NCBI GenBank assembly: GCA_902803585.1
Contig: CADCQO010000230.1
Span: forward strand, 1 to 7,158
Length of the DNA stretch: 7,158 bases
Direction of reading: 5' to 3'
Origin: an uncultured Ruminococcus sp.
Lineage (GTDB): Bacteria > Bacillota > Clostridia > Oscillospirales > Acutalibacteraceae
The notes below the pieces were generated by a model, which worked only from the letters and a program-made list of their open reading frames with translations, ran no database searches and was not told the origin of the DNA. Of the stretch, positions 1-4,754 are shown one piece after another (position 1 is the stretch's first letter; the number at the start of each line of letters is the position of its first letter). The position numbers and the translations under genes were made by a program.

Positions 1-250
1 ACGCAGCACATTTTTTTCTTGCTTCATGGACATTTTCTTTTTGCTGTTCATCATGACGGATTCTCTTTCTTACCAGATCAAGTGCATCCTGCAGAATGCC
101 GACGCCGCCGTTCATGCCGCAAACAGACTTTGCGATGTTATCGAAACCATCTTTTACTGCGTCAATACTTTGCTCAAACTGAAAGGAATGTTCTTTGAAG
201 ACGGAAACAGAAAAAAAGTTCAGCAGTCCGGCGTTAAATTCTATACGCAT
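1..250 (-). CDS. N-terminal part of a second effector-like protein, paralogue of the 350..1657 product (cut by window edge)
   Basis: Reading minus from an ATG at 248..250, the frame stays open for 83 codons to the left edge, so only the N-terminus is visible. It begins MRIEFNAGLLNFFSV and matches the start of the 435-residue neighbour at 70 of 83 positions by eye. Most differences are conservative (K/R, V/I, Q/E), and there is no gap or frameshift, which suggests the reading frame has been kept under selection. The ribosome binding region (AAAAGGATGTG) also resembles the neighbour's, with similarly long spacing of about 13 bases to the ATG. It lies 99 bases downstream of the neighbour's stop on the same strand and is probably in the same operon. 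No signal peptide is seen; the segment is predicted helical with an invariant CGMNGGVGILQDALDLV core. Function is not recognised. The shared N-terminus is inferred to be a targeting or partner-binding domain with a different C-terminal part beyond the window. Confidence 0.85.
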   Translation of the reverse strand, partial: MRIEFNAGLLNFFSVSVFKEHSFQFEQSIDAVKDGFDNIAKSVCGMNGGVGILQDALDLVRKRIRHDEQQKENVHEARKKCAA

Positions 251-349
251 CTTGTTTCACACATCCTTTTCATGGTCTGATCCGCCTACCCTATCTGCAC
301 ACTGCAGCGGCAGGCTTCATATGATTATGTGATCATTTGAAAGAGCTGC
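251..349 (-). other. Spacer between the two paralogues, carrying a remnant-like copy of the upstream gene's 3' end
   Basis: This gap separates the stop of the 435-residue gene from the start of its paralogue. The 50 bases next to the paralogue's ATG (251..300) resemble the 49 bases before the first copy's ATG (1658..1706). Shared blocks are GTGCAGAT, AGGCGG and GATGTGTGAAA, at almost the same distances. In the first copy these bases encode the last residues and stop of the 192-residue protein, whereas here no open frame leads into them. Similarity stops at about position 300, beside a short inverted repeat (CTGCA at 295..299, TGCAG at 303..307). No terminator-like hairpin with a T-run is seen, so read-through from the upstream gene is likely. 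Confidence 0.55.
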
Positions 350-1657
350 TTACTTAAAGATTTCGATCACATCCGTGAATACACCCCACACGCTCTTTCC
401 ATCACCTATTGCAGAAATAACATCATTGACCTTTCCCAATATACTGTCCTCTCCTGCCCATGAAGAAACATATTCACTCAGTGATGAAAGAGCGTCAAAG
501 GTTACACCGACAATTTCTCCGATTTTAATTACTTCTTCAGGACCTCTTGTTACCAGACTGCCAATATCTCCCACAATGCTGACAACGTCCGTTGCCAGAT
601 TGAAAAAGTCACCAAGATGCCAGCCAGGCACTGCATTATTCAGCAGATCTTTTGTAAATTCCAACGGCGTAAATATGATTCTCTCAAGATCTGACGGTTC
701 ATGATCTGTGATACCCCATACGCCGCCTACGATCCTTTCCAATCCTTTTTCTATGGCGATAGAACCGCCGATTATCTGAAGAATTGCAAGAGGACTTGCT
801 GCACCCGCTGTTCCTATTGTTTCACCAACAGCTGCCACTACAGAAATGACACCTGATACCACCTCAGCAACACCAATTGCGATGTCAACCAGATGATCCC
901 AGTTCTCTGTTACGAACTCCTTGACAGCAACAAAACCTTTAGCGAGCGTTTCGCCTACCCACATGGTAAAGTCAACTGCAACCTCAGCTAAAGTCGCCAG
1001 TCCGTTCAGAATGCCTTCGATTACACCGCCCCAGAATTCTATGTTTGCATCAATCAGGGACATAACCCCTTCAAACACAAAGTCAAAGACGGTGACAATC
1101 CCTTCATAGATGTTCTTTCCCTGTTCTACCAGCCACGCAACCGCTTCTGCTGCGGCATTGACTACCCTGTCCAGAAACTCTTTTCCGGCTTGCTTGAGCC
1201 AGTTAACGGCATCTTTAACTTTCTTTTTGCCCCAGTCAATAAGACCTTTGCCCTTGTCCACCAGCCAATTCCAGGCATCTTCAATCCAATTCTTGCCTTC
1301 GGAGGAAGTTTGCGGAGCAAGGTGGGGATATTTCTTACAAAACTCCTGTGTATTCGTTTTTACCTTCTGCGCTACCTCTCTGTCCGTTCTCTTGACTTCT
1401 TCCAGAAATTCTGCGCATTTTCTTCTTGCTTCATGAACATTTTCCGTTTGCAGCTGATCATGTGAAACTCTTTTCTTTACCAGATCAAGTGCATCCTGCA
1501 AAATGCCAACGCCGCCGTTCATACCGCAAATAGACTTTGCAATGTTATCGAAACCATCTTTTACAGTGTCAACACTTTTTTCAAACTGGAAGGAATGTTC
1601 TTTGAAAACGGCAACAGAAAAAAAGTTCAGCAGTCCTGCGTTAAATTCTATACGCAT
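350..1657 (-). CDS. Helical, membrane-active-looking secreted effector/toxin candidate with 22-residue amphipathic repeats
   Basis: 435 residues; not recognised as a named family. Residues 1-110 are helical, share about 84 percent identity with the start of the downstream gene and end near a YPHLAP turn. Residues 124-196 are Trp/Lys-rich and amphipathic, containing three 22-residue units that each open with W-L-x-x-x-G-K (W131, W153, W175). Residues 258-302 are rich in Gly, Ala and Val, long enough to enter a membrane and spaced like a glycine zipper. The remainder (320-435) is alternating hydrophobic and acidic. There is no N-terminal signal peptide, so export would need a type VII-like or other signal-independent route. 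The ATG at 1655..1657 follows AGAAGGGA by 13 bases; an in-frame TGA two codons upstream excludes an earlier start. The 192-residue gene ends 25 bases upstream, implying co-transcription. A pore-forming or membrane-perturbing effector of LXG type is inferred from architecture and context. A structural or phage-like protein is an alternative. Confidence 0.85.
   Translation of the reverse strand: MRIEFNAGLLNFFSVAVFKEHSFQFEKSVDTVKDGFDNIAKSICGMNGGVGILQDALDLVKKRVSHDQLQTENVHEARRKCAEFLEEVKRTDREVAQKVKTNTQEFCKKYPHLAPQTSSEGKNWIEDAWNWLVDKGKGLIDWGKKKVKDAVNWLKQAGKEFLDRVVNAAAEAVAWLVEQGKNIYEGIVTVFDFVFEGVMSLIDANIEFWGGVIEGILNGLATLAEVAVDFTMWVGETLAKGFVAVKEFVTENWDHLVDIAIGVAEVVSGVISVVAAVGETIGTAGAASPLAILQIIGGSIAIEKGLERIVGGVWGITDHEPSDLERIIFTPLEFTKDLLNNAVPGWHLGDFFNLATDVVSIVGDIGSLVTRGPEEVIKIGEIVGVTFDALSSLSEYVSSWAGEDSILGKVNDVISAIGDGKSVWGVFTDVIEIFK
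1070..1267 (-). repeat. Three tandem 22-residue (66-base) coding repeats, W-L-x3-G-K
   Basis: Within the 435-residue protein, residues 131-152, 153-174 and 175-196 each begin with Trp-Leu, three variable residues, then Gly-Lys. The Trp codons sit at 1265..1267, 1199..1201 and 1133..1135, exactly 66 bases apart. The nucleotide sequences of the units have diverged, so the periodicity is kept at protein level. A 22-residue period (two 11-residue helical units) is typical of amphipathic helices that lie on lipid surfaces, as in apolipoproteins; the application to this protein is inference. Confidence 0.7.
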
Positions 1658-1682
1658 CTTATTTCACACATCCCTTCTGATG

Positions 1683-2261
1683 TCAGGTCAGCCGCCTGAT
1701 CTGCACGTCATAATAGCTCATCTCGAATGACTTGGTTGCCATGCGCGCACTGCATTGTGCTGATCCGACAGCGCAGGTATTGATTTGTTTCTGAAGATCG
1801 AAAACCATCTGCTGATTGGCAGCAATCTCTTTGCGGAGGTTTTCCAGTTCTCTCTCCAGACGTGCTTTTTCATTCTTGAGTTTATCAATCGCAGAAACGA
1901 TGTCGGAATCCTCATGAACAGATTTTACTTTGAAAGTATCAGCAAAAGAAGCGCTGCTGTACCCGTCACAATGAATGCACTTGCTGTACGCTTCATCGGT
2001 TTCCTGTGCCTTTTGGTTGGCATTTGAAATCTGACGATCCATATCCTCTATCATTCTGACAATTCTTTCAATATCCTGAATACGCTTTTCAAAGTTAATT
2101 TTCTGCATATTGCCGGTTATCCAGTTCTGCTGTGCCACTTTCTGTGCGGCCCTGCAATCCGCCTCCTGACGGCGATAGGCCTCTCTCTGGGCATAAGCCT
2201 CTGTGTACTTTTTCTTTGCAGAATTTTTCATCTGTCTATAATCATCTGCTGTATTCGGCAT
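1683..2261 (-). CDS. Two-segment coiled-coil protein with a CxxC turn, probable partner/chaperone of the effector
   Basis: 192 residues when started at the ATG at 2259..2261. That start is chosen because AGGGAGAGGA lies 4 to 8 bases before it, while an ATG eight codons earlier (2283..2285) has no such site. The protein is almost all helix: a charged coiled coil at about 12-92, a short linker with C95-x2-C98 and a Ser-rich turn, and a second coiled coil at about 121-165, followed by a tail with C163 and C170. It has no signal peptide or membrane span. It is first in the minus-strand operon, 25 bases before the effector-like gene. In LXG type VII systems small helical proteins encoded just upstream bind the toxin N-terminus for export (for example the YwqH/DUF5082 type). 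Size and position here fit that role, but family membership could not be confirmed and the cysteine set is not typical. The four cysteines might bind a metal or form disulfides. Confidence 0.85.
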   Translation of the reverse strand: MPNTADDYRQMKNSAKKKYTEAYAQREAYRRQEADCRAAQKVAQQNWITGNMQKINFEKRIQDIERIVRMIEDMDRQISNANQKAQETDEAYSKCIHCDGYSSASFADTFKVKSVHEDSDIVSAIDKLKNEKARLERELENLRKEIAANQQMVFDLQKQINTCAVGSAQCSARMATKSFEMSYYDVQIRRLT

Positions 2262-2265
2262 TTCG

Positions 2266-2275
2266 TCCTCTCCCT
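2266..2275 (-). promoter_or_regulatory. Ribosome binding site fixing the start of the 192-residue protein
   Basis: On the minus strand the bases read AGGGAGAGGA. The AGGGAG core lies eight bases before the ATG at 2259..2261. It falls inside the longer frame that begins at 2285, which argues against the longer start. Confidence 0.75.
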
Positions 2276-2463
2276 TCACATACAATTTTCACGAATTCCC
2301 CATTGTCCGGAACCAACCAAGTTTTCTGTTCCATCGTTCCCGCTGACTCCATAGGCATAAAATCGGGCTGAACTATCCCTGCTGCTTATACACATTCAAC
2401 AGAATTGTGATTATACAGATTCATCTCATGCCACACACATTTCCTGTACAAACATCCTTACAG

Positions 2464-2517
2464 CTGCATAAAGTGACCGAAAAAAATCAATTCAGATGAT
2501 AAAAAGTCACTTTACAG
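2464..2517 (-). promoter_or_regulatory. Leader hairpin flanked by direct repeats
   Basis: TAAAGTGAC at 2469..2477 and GTCACTTTA at 2506..2514 are perfect inverted repeats of nine bases with a 28-base loop. CTG at 2464..2466 and CAG at 2515..2517 can extend the stem by three pairs past a two-base bulge. The 10-base sequence GTACAAACAT occurs at 2446..2455 and 2518..2527, on either side of the hairpin. In the predicted minus-strand transcript the loop holds a run of seven U, but after only a weak inner stem. It could be an RNA leader structure or a protein-binding site on DNA. Confidence 0.45.
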
Positions 2518-2543
2518 GTACAAACATGCACATTAATGCTTTT

Positions 2544-2578
2544 TCTGCCGACAATCCCCATTTATCATCTGCCGACAA
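2544..2578 (-). repeat. Pair of 11-base direct repeats in the leader region
   Basis: TCTGCCGACAA is present at 2544..2554 and again, without mismatch, at 2568..2578, a 24-base period that places both copies on nearly the same face of the helix. They lie about 30 to 65 bases downstream of the inferred minus-strand transcription start, where a repressor could act as a roadblock. No regulator is identified. Confidence 0.5.
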
Positions 2579-2616
2579 GAAATCACAATCACTATTGACA
2601 TGGATATATTATCGTA

Positions 2617-2645
2617 ATAATACACCTTTAACGGCATTTTTTCAA
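2617..2645 (-). promoter_or_regulatory. Predicted sigma-A promoter of the effector operon
   Basis: On the minus strand TTGAAA (2640..2645) is followed after exactly 17 bases by TATTAT (2617..2622); each hexamer matches consensus at five of six positions. Transcription would start near 2610 and run into the 192-residue gene after a leader of about 350 bases. It is the best minus-strand promoter in the 2262..2772 gap. Confidence 0.6.
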
Positions 2646-2678
2646 GAGTTTTTCCATAAAACGGCTGAATGTCACTTT

Positions 2679-2726
2679 TTTTTGTATACTTTAATAAGAC
2701 ACATTCTTTATTTTTGTATATTTTAA
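2679..2726 (-). promoter_or_regulatory. Two 16-base direct repeats upstream of the effector promoter
   Basis: TTTTTGTATACTTTAA (2679..2694) and TTTTTGTATATTTTAA (2711..2726) differ at one base and start 32 bases apart, about three helical turns. They sit upstream of the minus-strand -35 box, centred roughly 75 and 110 bases before the inferred start, a position typical of activator sites. AT-richness makes chance similarity easier, but the length and phasing are notable. Confidence 0.5.
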
Positions 2727-2727
2727 C

Positions 2728-2743
2728 ATATAAATATTTATAT
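2728..2743. repeat. Perfect 16-base AT palindrome
   Basis: ATATAAATATTTATAT reads identically on both strands. It lies next to the direct repeats and between the terminator of the glycosyltransferase unit and the effector promoter. It may be a regulator site or a curved or easily melted segment; composition alone could explain it. Confidence 0.45.
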
Positions 2744-2772
2744 TTACAACTATAAGAAATGCTGATCAAAGG

Positions 2773-2821
2773 AAAAAAAGCGGATATACTGCTTTCTCTC
2801 AACAGCAGTATATCCGCTTTT
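2773..2821 (-). terminator. Strong intrinsic terminator of the glycosyltransferase unit
   Basis: Bases 2776..2793 and 2804..2821 form an 18-pair perfect stem around a 10-base loop. In the minus-strand transcript the right arm runs into seven U (2773..2779), the classical form. On the plus strand only four T follow, so termination is chiefly of minus-strand transcription. It ends the unit containing the glycosyltransferase and the 34-residue protein and insulates the effector promoter. Confidence 0.9.
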
Positions 2822-2845
2822 ATGTTACGTTGCGTTATTCGTTTT

Positions 2846-2950
2846 TCACGATGTCAATGTATAAAGCAGGATAGAAAAGACACCTGCCACCATCATCAGA
2901 CAAAGAATCAGACAGACAATACGGATAAACATTTTCCGGCGTTTAAACAT
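2846..2950 (-). CDS. 34-residue single-span membrane microprotein
   Basis: The ATG at 2948..2950 is preceded by GGAGG (2961..2965) with a 10-base spacer, and the frame closes with TGA at 2846..2848. The product starts MFKRRKMFIR, then has about 20 hydrophobic residues (roughly 11-31) and a short polar tail. The basic N-terminus predicts a cytoplasmic N-end and one membrane span. It lies 29 bases after the glycosyltransferase stop, before the shared terminator, so it is probably translated from the same messenger. Its layout resembles the very small one-span proteins common in Bacillota (Prli42-like or DUF4044-like), but it is too short for a family call. It might also be a partner of the glycosyltransferase. 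A second start at Met7 has weaker spacing. Confidence 0.65.
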   Translation of the reverse strand: MFKRRKMFIRIVCLILCLMMVAGVFSILLYTLTS

Positions 2951-2979
2951 AAAAATTCAACCTCCATTTTCAGCGACAC

Positions 2980-4500
2980 TCAGACAGATTTTTTCTGGTA
3001 GAGATAGTATGTGTTATAGGTATCCTGACGAGTTTCAAAACGCTCTGTACTGATGAGTTCATATTCACGGAAATCCACATAATAATCTCTGGTAACAATA
3101 TAATCCGCTTCTGTTTCTGTAATATATTTTTCCTGTTCCCGACGGGCGTATGGCATATTCAGTTCACAGAAGAAGCGGCAGTCAGGAACGGTTTCGCTTA
3201 CCGTATAAAAACCGCCGTCCAGAAATTTGTAATTCAGCAGAGTAGCGTTATCTTTCTGAGAGATAATATCGTTGAATCTGTACTGGGGCAGCTGTTCTTT
3301 GCTGTAACCGATCATATAGGTATTGGGACTGATAAGCAGCAGCAGTATTCCCCACAAGCCCGTCAGACCTGCGACCGCACCTGTTCTGGCAGGAGCAGAA
3401 GAGGGCCATTTTTTTCCGGAAGAAATCAGCATCTTGTACAGGGTCACCAGACCAAACGGCATAAAAACTGCCATAACGAGAGGATAGTATGTATAGCACC
3501 GTCCTCCCATGTAGACCAGCACAAAGGTAGTAACAACGGTTGTACAGTAAAGGGTTGCAAGCCGTTTGGAGCGTAAAAACACGAATATTCCGCCAATGAT
3601 TATCATAAGAAGAGAAATCCAGAAGTTATAGAGGTAGCTGACGAAGCCGGTGCGCAGATTCAGAAACAGACCAAGGAATTTATTATCTACTGTTGTGACG
3701 GAATAGAGGAAAATATTACAGTAGAAGTAAACCTCAAACAGATATGCCAGAGCATTATGTGCCATGAAGTAAAGGAAAACCGGAACAGAAATGATCAGTT
3801 CTCCCATCAGCAGAAAGGTCAGAAAATACACCAGTTCTTTTCCCCATCGGTTGAGCGCGTAATAAAACAGCATAAACAGTCCGAAACCGAAATAATATCC
3901 GAGAAGTGTGAATTTGATCCAGAGAACAGCGCCAGAAGTAATGCCGATGACCAGCCATTCCCTTTTTCTGACAGGTTTATCATAGACAATTGTTTTTGCT
4001 CCGATATACACACTGTACATCAGCAGAGGCAGACAGATTTCTTCTGCTGAGCCCCCCTGTTCAAAGGCAGGTGCAGCGCAGACTGTCAGAGCAAGCACCG
4101 GCAGCAGGAACAAGGATTTTTTATCGCAGAAGAGCAGCATTGTTTTCGCACTCAGCATGACAAAACACCAGCCGGTAAGGATTTCGAGCAGATACGCTCC
4201 GAAAAAGGAGTTGTGCGAAATCATATAGGCGCCTGAATACAAGAAATACAGCAGAGGACCTTTTTGTTCAAAGATATCCTGATAAAGCACCCGCCCATTG
4301 GCAATAGACTTGCCTACTGTAAAGAAGCAGTTCGCATCGTCCCAGTTGTTGAGCGGATAAAGCGGAGAGGACTTGGAGCAAATAGTAACTGCTCCGAACA
4401 CCATTATCAGCAAAAACAGCATAGAGCGTTTATCAATATGCTGTTCCTGCGGTACTATCCTGTCCCTGAGCGGTCGGAAAAGATTTTTAGAAAAAATCAT
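2980..4500 (-). CDS. Multi-span GT-C fold glycosyltransferase (GT39/PMT-like)
   Basis: 506 residues. An N-terminal cytoplasmic stretch leads to a first membrane span at about 28-42, then an outer loop with LNNWDDANCFF, where D54 and D55 are the likely metal/lipid-phosphate-binding acidic pair typical of GT-C enzymes. The conserved-looking DIFEQKGPLLYF (75-86) follows. About eleven to thirteen hydrophobic spans run to residue 391, and a soluble domain of about 110 residues closes the protein. Such enzymes move a sugar from a polyprenyl-phosphate carrier to a glycan, lipid or protein outside the membrane; the acceptor here is unknown. The start at 4498..4500 is chosen for the GGAGG six bases upstream. 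A longer frame from 4569 adds a Cys-rich peptide with no ribosome site and would begin at the transcription start. It is transcribed divergently from aconitase and followed by a one-span microprotein. No other cell-surface glycan gene is in view. Confidence 0.85.
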   Translation of the reverse strand: MIFSKNLFRPLRDRIVPQEQHIDKRSMLFLLIMVFGAVTICSKSSPLYPLNNWDDANCFFTVGKSIANGRVLYQDIFEQKGPLLYFLYSGAYMISHNSFFGAYLLEILTGWCFVMLSAKTMLLFCDKKSLFLLPVLALTVCAAPAFEQGGSAEEICLPLLMYSVYIGAKTIVYDKPVRKREWLVIGITSGAVLWIKFTLLGYYFGFGLFMLFYYALNRWGKELVYFLTFLLMGELIISVPVFLYFMAHNALAYLFEVYFYCNIFLYSVTTVDNKFLGLFLNLRTGFVSYLYNFWISLLMIIIGGIFVFLRSKRLATLYCTTVVTTFVLVYMGGRCYTYYPLVMAVFMPFGLVTLYKMLISSGKKWPSSAPARTGAVAGLTGLWGILLLLISPNTYMIGYSKEQLPQYRFNDIISQKDNATLLNYKFLDGGFYTVSETVPDCRFFCELNMPYARREQEKYITETEADYIVTRDYYVDFREYELISTERFETRQDTYNTYYLYQKKSV

Positions 4501-4506
4501 GTCCCA

Positions 4507-4511
4507 CCTCC
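4507..4511 (-). promoter_or_regulatory. Ribosome binding site fixing the glycosyltransferase start
   Basis: GGAGG on the minus strand lies six bases before the ATG at 4498..4500. It lies within the longer frame starting at 4569 and so supports the shorter protein. Confidence 0.75.
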
Positions 4512-4577
4512 ATATCTGCAAAATTCGGCAGTATTGACGATGGAGTATGCACCGACAATACATACACACTACCCATC

Positions 4578-4606
4578 ATTTTATAGCGATTTGTGTCTTA
4601 TGTCAA
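4578..4606 (-). promoter_or_regulatory. Sigma-A promoter of the glycosyltransferase unit
   Basis: On the minus strand a perfect TTGACA (4601..4606) is followed after 17 bases by TAAAAT (4578..4583, five of six matches). Transcription would start near 4571, about 70 bases before the ATG. The leader contains an imperfect inverted repeat, GTATTG at 4531..4536 with CAATAC at 4556..4561. Confidence 0.7.
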
Positions 4607-4673
4607 GTATAACGGACATTTCTTTGCAGTTTCTACTATCTCATGCAATCAGAATGGAAATACCGAAAATTTA

Positions 4674-4702
4674 TTGACAAAAAGCCCATTTTGAAGGATA
4701 AT
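4674..4702 (+). promoter_or_regulatory. Sigma-A promoter of the aconitase operon
   Basis: Perfect TTGACA (4674..4679), a 17-base spacer and GATAAT (4697..4702, five of six). The predicted start near 4709 gives a leader of about 45 bases with no obvious riboswitch. Its back-to-back distance from the glycosyltransferase promoter is about 70 bases, so one bound regulator could affect both. Confidence 0.75.
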
Positions 4703-4754
4703 AAAGGAGTATGAAAATACAACCCAAAAGAAAGAATGAAGAGAGGGATTTGAA

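Larger units (their letters stand above)
2262..2772. other. Non-coding control region and leader of the effector operon
   Basis: About 510 bases with no convincing gene on either strand. Short open frames here lack ribosome binding sites and have no protein-like composition. The right half (2600..2760) is very AT-rich and holds a palindrome, 16-base direct repeats and a minus-strand promoter. The left half is the predicted leader, roughly 350 bases from the inferred transcription start near 2610 to the first ATG at 2261, with direct repeats and a hairpin. A TATAAT on the minus strand (2410..2415) lacks a good -35 box but could be a second, closer start. Confidence 0.6.

Noticed and set aside
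350..1657. Phage tail tape-measure or structural protein
   Set aside because: It is too short for a tape measure and there is no phage gene nearby; it remains only a weak alternative.
1..1706. Direct repeat of about 300 bases read as an insertion sequence or transposon end
   Set aside because: The repeated segment is coding and in frame in both copies, with no terminal inverted repeats, target duplication or transposase in view; gene duplication explains it.
2262..2285. Longer start (eight extra residues) for the coiled-coil protein
   Set aside because: The strong ribosome site at 2266..2275 lies inside this extension, and none is seen before 2285.
2595..2623. Plus-strand promoter-like TTGACA with 17-base spacer and TAATAC
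   Set aside because: The -10 box matches at only three positions and no plus-strand gene follows before the opposing transcription units.
2533..2802. 89-codon open frame on the minus strand across the terminator and control region
   Set aside because: It starts inside a strong terminator, has no ribosome site, and overlaps the promoter and repeats.
4501..4569. Longer start (23 extra Cys-rich residues) for the glycosyltransferase
   Set aside because: GGAGG at 4507..4511 supports the start at 4500, and the inferred transcription start is near 4571, leaving no room for a leader.
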